Origin: Sorangium aterium
GTDB lineage: Bacteria; Myxococcota_A; Polyangia; Polyangiales; Polyangiaceae
Length of the DNA: 64,000 nucleotides
Assembly (NCBI RefSeq): GCF_028368935.1
Contig: NZ_JAQNDK010000003.1
Location: 372,001 to 436,000, forward strand
Direction: 5' to 3'
A model generated the notes under the pieces. The model did not search any database and had not been told where the DNA came from. It saw only the letters and a list, made by a program, of their open reading frames with translations. Positions 19,007 to 27,381 of the stretch are shown one piece after another (position 1 is the first letter of the stretch; each line of letters opens with the position of its first letter). The translations under genes and the position numbers were made by a program.

Positions 19007-19938
19007 GCGCCGCGGCGGCTCCTCAGGCGGCGGGCGCGGCGGCCGCGGGGGGCGTGCGCCCCGGCTCTCTCCGGGCGTGGCTCCTCGCGTCCCGGCCGGC
19101 GACGCTCACCGCGGCGCTCGCGCCGGTGATGGTCGGGACGGCCGTCGCCTACGCTCTCGGCGGGATGCGGCTCGGCCCGGCGCTCTCGGCGCTCGCGGGC
19201 GCGATGCTCATCCAGATCGCGACGAACTTCGCGAACGACGTCTTCGATCACGAGAAGGGGGCCGACACGCACGAGCGGCTCGGCCCCACGCGCGCCGTGC
19301 AGGCGGGGCTGCTGACCGCGCGCCAGGTGCGCGCCGGGCTGCTCGTCACGATCGCGCTCACGCTGCCGTTCGGGGTGTACCTGGCGTTCGTGGGCGGGTG
19401 GCCCATCGTGGCGATCGGCGTCGTCTCGATCCTCGCTGGCGTCGCGTACACCGGCGGGCCGTACCCGCTCGGCTATCACGGCCTCGGCGACCTCTTCGTG
19501 TTCGTGTTCTTCGGTCTCGTCGCCGTCTGCGGTACGGCGTTCGTCCAGCTCGGCTCGGTGCCGCCGCTCGCGTGGGCGGCGGCCGTGCCGATCGGCGCCA
19601 TCGCCACCGCCGTGCTCGTCGTGAACAACGTCCGCGATCGCGAGACGGACGTCGTCGCCGGCAAGCGCACGCTCGCCGTCCGGCTCGGGCGCCGCGCGGG
19701 CGTCATCGAATACGCGATGCTCTTCGCCGTCGCCTACGCGGTGCCGGTCGCGCTCGCGGTCGGCGAGGGCCGGCGGTGGACGCTCCTCGTGTTCGCGACG
19801 TTCCCTCGCGCGGTGCGCCTGCTCCGGGTGCTGGCGACGACCGACGGCCGGCCGCTCAACGAGTGCCTCGCCGGGACGGCGAAGCTGCTGCTCGCCTACG
19901 CGCTGCTCTTCTCGCTCGGCCTCGCGGCGCAGCTGTAG
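19003..19938 (+). CDS. menA: 1,4-dihydroxy-2-naphthoate polyprenyltransferase
   Basis: A 311-residue integral membrane prenyltransferase of the UbiA family that attaches the polyprenyl tail to DHNA. The first Asp-rich motif is [14 protein letters not shown] (about 74-87) and the second is [20 protein letters not shown] (about 208-227). Eight or nine hydrophobic segments are visible. GTG 19003 is chosen because GGGGAGGGGA stands just upstream and the conserved region begins soon after; longer in-frame starts add Arg-rich nonsense. menC follows after 5 nt. Confidence 0.95.
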   Translation: MSAAAAPQAAGAAAAGGVRPGSLRAWLLASRPATLTAALAPVMVGTAVAYALGGMRLGPALSALAGAMLIQIATNFANDVFDHEKGADTHERLGPTRAVQAGLLTARQVRAGLLVTIALTLPFGVYLAFVGGWPIVAIGVVSILAGVAYTGGPYPLGYHGLGDLFVFVFFGLVAVCGTAFVQLGSVPPLAWAAAVPIGAIATAVLVVNNVRDRETDVVAGKRTLAVRLGRRAGVIEYAMLFAVAYAVPVALAVGEGRRWTLLVFATFPRAVRLLRVLATTDGRPLNECLAGTAKLLLAYALLFSLGLAAQL

Positions 19939-19943
19939 GGATC

Positions 19944-21017
19944 ATGCGCGTCGTCGATGCCCGCCTCGCGTCCCGGATCCTCGATGGCGCGCGCCGGGGC
20001 CTCGTGCTGTCGCTCACCGACGACGACGGGCGCGTCGGCCTGGGCGAGGCCACGCCGCTCCCGGGCTTCTCGCCCGACACGGCCGACGAAGACGAGCGCG
20101 CGCTCGCCGAGCTGCCGGGGGCGATCGGCGCGATCGACCCGCCGGCCGAGGGCGCGACACCGGCGGTCGCGGCGTCCGCGATCCTGCGCGCGCTCGCGCC
20201 GCTGTCATCGCGGCTGCGCCATCTCCCGGCGGCGCGCTTCGCCGTGGAGACGGCGCTTCTCGATCTGCTGGGCCAGCGCCTCGGCCTCTCGATGTCGGCG
20301 TGCCTCGGCGGACACCGGCGCCACGCCGACGTTCAGGTCAACGGCCTGCTCACGACCTCGGTGGCGCTGCCGGAGATGCTCGAGCGCGCTCGCGCGCTCG
20401 CCGCGCGCGGCGTCCGCGCGATCAAGGTGAAGCTCCGCTCGCGCGGGGAGGACGGCTTCGCGCGCGACCTCGAGGCGCTGCGCGCGCTGCGGCGGGAGCA
20501 CCCGGGCGTCGAGCTCCGGCTCGACGCGAACGCGGCATGGTCGCTCGACGAGGCGCCGCGTCGGCTCGCGCTCCTCGCGCCGCTCGGCCCGCGCTTCGTC
20601 GAGCAGCCGGTCGCGCCGGAGCTCCTCCATCACCTCGGCGCGCGCGAGGTCCCGTGGGCGGCCGACGAGTCGCTCGCGGTCGAGGGCATGCCGGAGCGCC
20701 TGCTCGAAGCGGAAGGCTGCGCTGCGTTCATCCTGAAGCCGGCGATGCTCGGCCTGCTGCGCGCGCACGCGCTCGGCTGCAGGGCGCAGGCGCGCGGCAT
20801 CGACGCCGTGGTGACGCACCTCTTCGACGGGCCCATCGCGCTCGCCGCCTCGTGCGAGCTCGCGCTCGCCTTGCCGCGCCCGCCGCTCGCGTGCGGCCTC
20901 GACGCGCACGCCGGTCTGGAGGCGTGGCCCGCGATCCAGATCCCGCAGCTCCGCGAGGGCGGCCTGGTCGCGGCCAGCGATCGGCCCGGCCTCGGCATCC
21001 GGCCATGGACGGCCTGA
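19944..21017 (+). CDS. menC: o-Succinylbenzoate synthase
   Basis: The 357-residue enolase-superfamily enzyme dehydrates SHCHC to o-succinylbenzoate. The catalytic Lys pair is in AIKVKLRS (about 158-165). Metal ligands are Asp in RLDANAAW (about 193), Glu in FVEQPV (about 218) and Asp in WAADESLA (about 239). The second catalytic Lys is in FILKPAMLG (about 264). The protein overlaps the menE start by 13 nt, so the two are probably co-translated. Confidence 0.93.
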   Translation: MRVVDARLASRILDGARRGLVLSLTDDDGRVGLGEATPLPGFSPDTADEDERALAELPGAIGAIDPPAEGATPAVAASAILRALAPLSSRLRHLPAARFAVETALLDLLGQRLGLSMSACLGGHRRHADVQVNGLLTTSVALPEMLERARALAARGVRAIKVKLRSRGEDGFARDLEALRALRREHPGVELRLDANAAWSLDEAPRRLALLAPLGPRFVEQPVAPELLHHLGAREVPWAADESLAVEGMPERLLEAEGCAAFILKPAMLGLLRAHALGCRAQARGIDAVVTHLFDGPIALAASCELALALPRPPLACGLDAHAGLEAWPAIQIPQLREGGLVAASDRPGLGIRPWTA

Positions 21018-22564
21018 GCCTCCTCGATGCCGCGCGCGATCCGGCGACCGCCGCCCGGACAGCGATCGTCCACGGCGGCGCCGTGGACGACGCGCCGCGC
21101 GCGATCGACGTCCCCGTTCTCGGCTTAGGCCCCGGCGGCGCTCTCCGCTTCGGCGAGCTGGCACCCGCGGTCGCGGCCGTGTGCGCCCGGCTCGCCCGCG
21201 CGGGGGTAGGGCCGGGAGCCCGCGTGGCGCTCGTCGCCCCGAACGCGCTCGGGACCGTGGTCGTCATCCACGCGCTGCTCGCGCTCGGCGCCGTGCTCGT
21301 CCCGATCCACCCCCGGCTCACGGCCGGCGAGGCGAGCCTCCTGATCGACGACGCGCGCCCCGACCTCGTTCTGCGCGCGCCGGCGCTCGCCGCCCTGCTC
21401 GACGACGCCGCGCCGGAGATCGGCGCGCTCCGCGAGCGCGGGGCGCGCGCCGCCGAGGCCGCGCGCGTCCCGCCCCCGGACACATCCGGCGATCTGGCGA
21501 TCGTCTACACGTCGGGCACCACCGGGCGTCCCAAGGGCGCGGTGCTCTCGCGCCGGGCGATCCTCGCCGCCGCCGAGGGGAGCGCGGCCAACCTCGGCGT
21601 GCGCGACGACGATCGCTGGCTGCTCTGCCTTCCGCTCTGCCACGTCGGTGGCCTCTCGATCGTGACCCGCTGCTTGCTCGCGCGGCGCGCTGTCATCCTC
21701 GCGCCGCGCTTCGATCCCGCCTCGGTGCTCGCCTCGATCGTCCGCGATCGCGCGACGTTGCTCTCCGTGGTGCCGACGATGCTGCTCGCGCTGCTGGAGG
21801 CCGATCGCGACAACGTCCTCGCCCGGCTCCGGGCGGTGCTCGTCGGCGGCGCGGGCGCTCCGGAGCGGGCGCTCGATGAGTGCGCGCGCCGCGGGATCCC
21901 GGCGCTCACCACGTACGGCCTCACCGAGGCGTGCTCGCAGGTCACCGCGCAGCGCCCGCGCGATCCGCGCACGAGGGAGCCGGGCTCCGGCTCCCCGATC
22001 GCCGGCGTCGAGCTTCGCATCGAGGGCGCCGGCAGCGACGGCGTGGGCCGCATCGAGATCCGCGGCCCGGTGCTGTTCCGCGGCTACTACCGCGGCCCCG
22101 ACCGCGCGCCGGAGCTCGCGGTCGACGGCGCCGGGTGGTTCGGCACCGGCGATCTCGGCGCGCTCGACGCCGCCGGGCGGCTGCACGTCGCGGCGCGCCG
22201 CAGCGATCTCATCGTGACCGGCGGCGAGAACGTCTACCCCGCCGAGGTGGAGCAGGTCCTCGCGTCCTGCGCGGGCGTCGCCGGCGCGGTGGTGTTCGGC
22301 GTGCCTGACGAGCGCTGGGGCCAGGTCGTCGCCGCGGCGATCGTCCCGGATCGGGGCGCGCCCGGCGCGACGGGCAGCGCCGCGCCCTCGCCCGCATTGC
22401 TCGGCGATCTTGCGGCCGTCGTCGCGGCGCGGCTCGCCTCGCACAAGCGCCCGCGGCGGCTCTGCGCCGTCGCGGCGCTGCCGCTCACCGCGGCCGGCAA
22501 GCTCGATCGCGCCGGCGCGGCGGCGCAGCTCGCGGCTGCGCTCGCCCCGTTCCCACCGCGCTAG
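21005..22564 (+). CDS. menE: o-Succinylbenzoate-CoA ligase
   Basis: A 519-residue ANL-superfamily acyl-CoA synthetase. The AMP-binding P-loop is VYTSGTTGRPKGAVLS (about 167-182). Further core motifs are TYGLTEACSQVT, WFGTGDLGALD, RRSDLIVTGGENVYPAEVE and the C-terminal catalytic Lys in LTAAGKLDR. Position directly after menC identifies the substrate as o-succinylbenzoate. A Pro/Ala-rich insertion lies near residue 455-470. It ends the plus-strand men run; menB is not found in this window. Confidence 0.93.
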   Translation: MDGLSLLDAARDPATAARTAIVHGGAVDDAPRAIDVPVLGLGPGGALRFGELAPAVAAVCARLARAGVGPGARVALVAPNALGTVVVIHALLALGAVLVPIHPRLTAGEASLLIDDARPDLVLRAPALAALLDDAAPEIGALRERGARAAEAARVPPPDTSGDLAIVYTSGTTGRPKGAVLSRRAILAAAEGSAANLGVRDDDRWLLCLPLCHVGGLSIVTRCLLARRAVILAPRFDPASVLASIVRDRATLLSVVPTMLLALLEADRDNVLARLRAVLVGGAGAPERALDECARRGIPALTTYGLTEACSQVTAQRPRDPRTREPGSGSPIAGVELRIEGAGSDGVGRIEIRGPVLFRGYYRGPDRAPELAVDGAGWFGTGDLGALDAAGRLHVAARRSDLIVTGGENVYPAEVEQVLASCAGVAGAVVFGVPDERWGQVVAAAIVPDRGAPGATGSAAPSPALLGDLAAVVAARLASHKRPRRLCAVAALPLTAAGKLDRAGAAAQLAAALAPFPPR

Positions 22565-22602
22565 CGCCCGGCGCGCCGTCCGGCAGTCGTCGCTCGGAGC
22601 GG

Positions 22603-23040
22603 CTATGCGAGCGCGCTGCGCAGATCGCCCGGGAGCGGGCACGGCGTGAAGCGCGCGCCGTCGATGCACACGTGCACGGTCTGCCCGATGGCGGCGACCC
22701 GGCCCGCCGTCGTCACGCGGTAGCCCACCGTGAACGACGTGTCGCCGAGCTTCGGCGCGAGCACCTCGACCTCGATGGCGTCGCCGAACCGGAGCGGCAG
22801 GAGGTAGTCCGCCTCGGCGTGGACGAGCGGCAGCTTGATCGTGCCGCCCGCGATCATGGCGGGGAGGTCGACGCCTCGCTCCTTCAACGCGATCATGTAA
22901 GCGTCGCTGAAATACTCGAGGACCCGCGGATAGAAGACGATCCCGGCCGCGTCGACGTCCTGGAAGCGCACGGCGCGGCGCTCCACGGCGAGGCGCGGCG
23001 CGGTCTGCTTGAGCTCATCGACGCTGAACGCGCGCTTCAT
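22603..23040 (-). CDS. Hotdog-fold acyl-CoA thioesterase (4HBT/YbgC type), possible DHNA-CoA thioesterase
   Basis: The 145-residue product has the 4-hydroxybenzoyl-CoA thioesterase signature RFQDVDAAGIVFYPRVLEYF with the catalytic Asp, then LPLVHAEADYLLPLRFGD and GYRVTTAGRVAAIGQTVHV. Proteins of this family hydrolyse aromatic or short-chain acyl-CoAs, and some act as DHNA-CoA thioesterase. Facing the men genes across 38 nt, it is a good candidate for that missing step; this is contextual inference. TACCCT lies 8 nt before the ATG on the minus strand and no Shine-Dalgarno is seen. Confidence 0.87.
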   Translation of the reverse strand: MKRAFSVDELKQTAPRLAVERRAVRFQDVDAAGIVFYPRVLEYFSDAYMIALKERGVDLPAMIAGGTIKLPLVHAEADYLLPLRFGDAIEVEVLAPKLGDTSFTVGYRVTTAGRVAAIGQTVHVCIDGARFTPCPLPGDLRSALA

Positions 23041-23310
23041 CGCGCCGCAGGGTAGCGCAGAGGCGCTGCTCACGTCGCGAGGAGCGCGGTGCTCCGCCGC
23101 ACCGCGGCGCCCTCCTTCTCCGGCTCTGACGCGGGCGGTCACGTCGGACCGGCGGCGCTTCGTCGCGTCGTTCCCCTGTCCCTTTCCGCTCGCCGTCGTC
23201 CGTTTCGCGGTCCATGCTCGCCCGCGATGGCTGACCGACGTCCCGGCGGTCTCGGGGCCGGGTCCCGCAGGCTGCGTCGCGCCACCGCGAAGGAGAGCGA
23301 GCGCCGCGCG

Positions 23311-24279
23311 ATGCGATGCCTCGCGGCCCGAGCGCCGCGCTCCCGCGGCGTGGTCGCGGCGCTCGCCTGCCTCCTCGCGGCGTGCTTCGCGGCTGCGTGC
23401 GAGTCGGCGCCGGCGTCGACCCCGACGCCGATGCCCTCCCAGAGCCCGCCCGTCGCTGCGCTGCCGCGGCCTGCGTTCGCGGAGTCCTCGGCGCCGACCG
23501 GCGCGGCGCACGCGTCGAACCCGCTCGGCCTCCCCCCGTATCCGATCAAGCTCGAGCCAGGCCGCCGCGTGTTCGCCTTCTCGGACCGGATGCTCGCCGG
23601 GGCCAAGCTCGGGTCCACGCTCGTGCTGTACGCGGGCACGGTGGTCGGCTTCGACGGCGACGACCTCATCGTCGAGGGGAGGGGCGGACCGTCGTACAAG
23701 GTTCACCCGGGCTACGTCATCCCCGTGCCGGACGCGCCCCGCCTCCGGCCCCACGACCCGCTGCTCACGGAGTGGAACGGCGTCATGAAGCACGCCGTCC
23801 TCACCCGCTTCGTGAAGGACAAGATCGAGGTCCGCTACACCGACATGGACCCGCGGACCCCGCTCGCGCAGCTCAAGGGCGTTCGCTTCGTCGTGCAGAC
23901 CGCGGGGCTCGCGCCCGGCAACTTCGCCGCATGGAAGGACGGCGAGACGTGGCGCCACGTGCTGCTCGTGTCGCGGCTCGGCGGTCCCGCGGCCGAGCCA
24001 GGCGCCGTCCTGACGTCGCTGTCCAGCAGCTCCGCGCGGTGGTTTGCCCTCGGTTACGGCGGCGCCGCGCTGCTCGCCGACGAATCGGCGCTCCGTCCGC
24101 TCCCCGTCAAGCCGCAGCTCAAGATCGGGGCGAGCGTCTGGGCCGAATGGGTCGGCGCGCTGCGCCCAGCCGTCGTGCAGAGCGCCGAAGAGACAGGCCT
24201 GTACACGGTGAAGTTCGAGCGCGCCGGGCGGCCGGCCACGGTCGGCTGGGGGCTGCTCACGCCGCCGCTCCAGCCGTAG
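23311..24279 (+). CDS. Putative lipoprotein, unknown function
   Basis: About 322 residues. A hydrophobic signal (GVVAALACLLAACFAAAC) carries lipobox-like LAAC and AAAC sites near residues 23-30, followed by a Pro/Ser/Thr-rich linker. The mature part has repeated small beta-rich units: VLYAGTVVGFDGDDLIVE, VLTRFVKDKIEVRYTDMD and LYTVKFERAGRPATVGWGLL, resembling Tudor/SH3-like barrels. I do not recognise the family. ATG 23311 is chosen because it directly precedes the signal peptide. Confidence 0.7.
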   Translation: MRCLAARAPRSRGVVAALACLLAACFAAACESAPASTPTPMPSQSPPVAALPRPAFAESSAPTGAAHASNPLGLPPYPIKLEPGRRVFAFSDRMLAGAKLGSTLVLYAGTVVGFDGDDLIVEGRGGPSYKVHPGYVIPVPDAPRLRPHDPLLTEWNGVMKHAVLTRFVKDKIEVRYTDMDPRTPLAQLKGVRFVVQTAGLAPGNFAAWKDGETWRHVLLVSRLGGPAAEPGAVLTSLSSSSARWFALGYGGAALLADESALRPLPVKPQLKIGASVWAEWVGALRPAVVQSAEETGLYTVKFERAGRPATVGWGLLTPPLQP

Positions 24280-24497
24280 CCGCACGGCGCCCCAAGAGCG
24301 CGTCGCTCGAGCCGCCACCCTGGCCGGCGGAGCCGTCCCGACTCATGGCGAGCTTCCGACGTGGGCGAACGCCGGATCGCGATCTCGCCGCGTCGCGGAG
24401 CGGCGATCTGGAGTCGAGCAACGTCGCTCGCACACAGCGATGGTGCGCAAGACACTACGCGTTTTCGCCCGACATGGAGAGTGGTAAGCGCTGTAGT

Positions 24498-25316
24498 ATG
24501 GATCTCAAGAGCGCATGGCTGGCGACGCGCCAGTGGGTCCCTTTCACCCTCAGGACCATGGCGTACGGCACAGTGTCTCTGACGCTGGGCCCCCTCACGC
24601 CGCAGCGCTCGGCGAGCCTGTGGGCGATGCGCCGCTGGTGTCAGGCGAGCGCGCGAGGGCTCGATATCGAGATCCAGGCGAGCGGGCTCGAGAACGTCCC
24701 TCCCGGGGTGTTCGTCTACTGCTCGAACCACCAGAGCCTCCTTGACATTCTGGCCCTCGGCGCCGTTCTGCCAGGCGATTTCAAGTGGGCCGCCAAGCGC
24801 TCCCTCATGAAGATCCCGTTCCTCGGCTGGCACCTCCGGCTCGCGGGCCATGTGCCTGTCGATCGCACGGTCGGCTCCCGCGCCGCGGTCGAGGCGATCG
24901 CGCGGTTCGAGGAGGTGCTCAGGAGCGGCAAGCCGCTGCTCGTCTTCCCCGAGGGGACGCGGAGCGAGGACGGCATCCTCCGGGAGTTCAAGAACGGCGG
25001 CTTCTATGCAGCCGTCCGCGCCGGCGTGCCCGTGGTGCCGGTCGCCATCGACGGCACGCACCTCCTCATGAAGAAGGGCGCCATCGACACCGGCGACGGC
25101 ACCCTGCGGATCGTCCGCGTCCGGGTCGGCGCGCCGATGGCCGTGCGCCCGGACGGCCGCGAGGGCGCGCGGGTCAACGAGCTGCGCGAGCGCGCCCACG
25201 CCGCGGTGAGCGAGCTCCTCCGCTCGATCGGCGGTCGCGTCGAAGCGCCGGCCGGCGCCGCGGCCGCATCGGAGGCGCGGGCGAGCGGCGCCCGGACCGA
25301 GCAGGCGTCCGGCTGA
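24498..25316 (+). CDS. plsC: 1-Acyl-sn-glycerol-3-phosphate acyltransferase family protein
   Basis: About 272 residues. The PlsC/LPLAT signature is complete: YCSNHQSLLDILALG (NHxxxxD), VPVDRTVGSR, LLVFPEGTRSEDG and VPVVPVAIDGTH. These enzymes acylate lysophosphatidic acid at the membrane to make phosphatidic acid. A hydrophobic N-terminal stretch may anchor it. ATG 24474 and ATG 24498 are both possible starts; 24498 is used because conservation begins there. The Ala/Ser-rich last 25 residues look disordered. Interestingly, the convergent neighbour encodes a lipin/LNS2-like protein, whose family acts on phosphatidic acid. Confidence 0.9.
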   Translation: MDLKSAWLATRQWVPFTLRTMAYGTVSLTLGPLTPQRSASLWAMRRWCQASARGLDIEIQASGLENVPPGVFVYCSNHQSLLDILALGAVLPGDFKWAAKRSLMKIPFLGWHLRLAGHVPVDRTVGSRAAVEAIARFEEVLRSGKPLLVFPEGTRSEDGILREFKNGGFYAAVRAGVPVVPVAIDGTHLLMKKGAIDTGDGTLRIVRVRVGAPMAVRPDGREGARVNELRERAHAAVSELLRSIGGRVEAPAGAAAASEARASGARTEQASG

Positions 25317-25342
25317 CGGGCGGACGCGCCGGCGGGGGTGGA

Positions 25343-26554
25343 TCAATCGCAGAGGCTGGGGAGCGCGTCGATCTCGGCGAACAGCTCGTCGTAGCCGTCG
25401 ATGCGACGGCCCCCGTGCGACTCATCGTCGAACCGATAGAACACGCGCTGCGCGAGCGGCATCACGCCGGCGTTGTCGTAGGCCTCGGCGTCGGTCGCCG
25501 TGTTGCCGAAGGCCCACGCGGGCATCATCTCCCTTCCGTCGAACAGCCGCTCCAGCTCCGCTGTCTTGTACTCCACGGCGCGGTCGCCCACCGCGCCGGT
25601 CAGGCTCAGCGTGGTGTGCACGATGCCAGGCGGGAAGCCGTACGCCTCGAGGAAGTCGCGCGTGCGCTGGACGAGCCACTCCGGCCGCGCGGTCAGGTAC
25701 ATCGGGCGGTAGCCCTTCGACGTGAGCCGGTGGAACGCCGCCGCGGCGTGCGCGTGCACGTCGGGCAGCTCGCCGAGGAGGAGCGAGGTGAACTCCTCGG
25801 TCTCCGTGCCGGTGAGCGTCCCATCGACGTCGCTGACGAACACCGGGGCGCCCCGCTGGACGACCTCGATGAAGAGGTCGGTGCTCGAGAGGTCGCCGCG
25901 GACGACCAGGTGGACCCGGTGCCGGCCCGGACCGAGCCGCTGCGCCGCGGGGATCTCGAAATAGACGCGGCCGCCGTCATCGCTGACGCCCTCGACCGCG
26001 CGGTGCGCCGAGTCCGCTTCCGTCGTGGTCGCCGAGCCGAGGCGCTCCCACGCGCCGCCGCAGCCGCGGAGCAGATAGATGTCGACCCGCTCATCCTTCA
26101 GGTCCTTGTCCGTGATCCCGTAGGCGAACTTTCCGATGATCCACTGCGGGTCATCGGGCGTCAGGTAGAGATCGCGTCCGCGGTGGTTGGGGCTCCCAGC
26201 ACCGGCGATGAGGTACGAGGACGGGTGGTTCCACGCGAGCTCCTCGCCCGGATCCGGCGGCGGCGCATCGCACGCCGGAGGTGGGTTGCAGAAGGCCCCC
26301 GGCGCCCCGTCGCCGCTCGAACCGCCGTCCTCGCCGCTCGGTGCGCCGCCGCCGCCATCGCCCTTGCCCCCGCCGCCATCGCTCTGGCCCCCACCGCTGT
26401 TCTCGCCGTCGCCATCGCCGCCCCGGCCATCGCCATCGCCGCCCTGGCCACCGCCCCCGTCGCCGCTCGGCGCCCACTCGAGCGTCGCGTCGGCCGATCC
26501 GCAGCCGATCGCGAGCACTGTTGTCGCCATGACAAGTAGGTTCCTGGTCTGCAT
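25343..26554 (-). CDS. Lipoprotein with lipin/LNS2-like HAD domain
   Basis: About 403 residues. Signal peptide MQTRNLLVMATTVLAIGC gives a lipobox Cys at 18. A Gly/Asp/Ser linker with many GGDGDG units follows (about 30-75). A beta-sandwich-like region (VDIYLLRGCGGAWERLGSAT, GRHRVHLVVRGD) comes next. The C-terminal HAD-type domain reads VFVSDVDGTLTGTETEEFTS, MYLTARPEWLVQRTRDFL and GNTATDAEAYDNAG. This is the LNS2 pattern of lipins and PITP/Nir2 proteins, with DxDGT intact, so phosphatidate phosphatase-like activity or phospholipid sensing outside the inner membrane is possible. Substrate unproven. Confidence 0.8.
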   Translation of the reverse strand: MQTRNLLVMATTVLAIGCGSADATLEWAPSGDGGGGQGGDGDGRGGDGDGENSGGGQSDGGGGKGDGGGGAPSGEDGGSSGDGAPGAFCNPPPACDAPPPDPGEELAWNHPSSYLIAGAGSPNHRGRDLYLTPDDPQWIIGKFAYGITDKDLKDERVDIYLLRGCGGAWERLGSATTTEADSAHRAVEGVSDDGGRVYFEIPAAQRLGPGRHRVHLVVRGDLSSTDLFIEVVQRGAPVFVSDVDGTLTGTETEEFTSLLLGELPDVHAHAAAAFHRLTSKGYRPMYLTARPEWLVQRTRDFLEAYGFPPGIVHTTLSLTGAVGDRAVEYKTAELERLFDGREMMPAWAFGNTATDAEAYDNAGVMPLAQRVFYRFDDESHGGRRIDGYDELFAEIDALPSLCD

Positions 26555-26680
26555 CGGGCCCGAGTGTGACCGAGTCGCCCCCATTCGAACAGCGACCTCA
26601 GGTCGTCGATGGCCCCGCTGTGGACCGCGCTCGCCCCTTGCGTGCTGGCCTGACTCGGGGCAATCGTAGCTGCCCTAACG

Positions 26681-27337
26681 ATGCCCAAGCCCGACCCGAA
26701 GGCCCTGCTCCGCCACGCCGGTGACTATCTCAAGGCGCACCCCGAGGAGATCGCGAGGGCGCTGCGCGGCGCGCTCCGCCTGCGGTTCGGCGTCCCGATC
26801 GATGCGCTGCGCTATCTGGCGAGAGAGCTCAGCGGCGGCAAGCGCGCGCCGAAGGACATCGTGATCGAGGCCGCGCCCCCGGGCCTGCGCCTCGCGCTGA
26901 CGGTGAAGGTCATGGGCGCCCCGATCCGGGCCTCGTTCACGGCCTTCGCCGAGGAGCTCGACGTGCGCGCGGACGCGATCCAGGTCGGCCTGCGGATCGC
27001 CGACCTCAAGCTGCAGGTGATGGGCGACGAGGCCTCGCCGATCGCCGGGCTGATCGGCTCGGGGGCGATCGACCTGAACAAGCCGGGCGATCTCGTCTCC
27101 TTCATGCCCAAGCGGCCCGCCGCGCTGATCGACGCGAAGGATGACAGGATTACCCTGGATCTCCTCAAAATCCCGGCCCTCGGCGGGAATCCGACGGTCG
27201 CGCGGGCGCTGCGCATCTGCGCGCCGGTGCTCGGTGTCCGTGCGCTCAAGACCAAGGATGACCACCTGGACGTGCACCTCAAGGCCACCCCCTCCGGGGT
27301 CGCCGCCGCGATCGCCGCGGTGCGCGCGGGCGTCTGA
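26681..27337 (+). CDS. Conserved-looking protein of unknown function
   Basis: The 218-residue product has no signal peptide or clear membrane segment. It begins with a basic helix (KALLRHAGDYLKAHPEEIAR), continues with alternating strands (IVIEAAPPGLRLALTVKVMG, DVRADAIQVGLRIADLKLQV) and ends with VRALKTKDDHLDVHLKATPSG. Codon usage matches its neighbours and it lies 44 nt before a kinase gene in the same direction. The amphipathic beta pattern could be lipid-binding, but I do not recognise the family. Confidence 0.65.
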   Translation: MPKPDPKALLRHAGDYLKAHPEEIARALRGALRLRFGVPIDALRYLARELSGGKRAPKDIVIEAAPPGLRLALTVKVMGAPIRASFTAFAEELDVRADAIQVGLRIADLKLQVMGDEASPIAGLIGSGAIDLNKPGDLVSFMPKRPAALIDAKDDRITLDLLKIPALGGNPTVARALRICAPVLGVRALKTKDDHLDVHLKATPSGVAAAIAAVRAGV

Positions 27338-27381
27338 TGCTCTTTCCGCTGGGGGCCGTCGCCCGCTAGACTTCTCCGTGC

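Noticed and set aside
15466-19479. Minus-strand ORF of 1337 codons opposite the men genes
   Set aside because: It is antisense to mvaA, menG, menD and menA, all of which have clear family motifs. Its translation is Arg/Ala/His-rich without domains, as expected from third-position GC bias.
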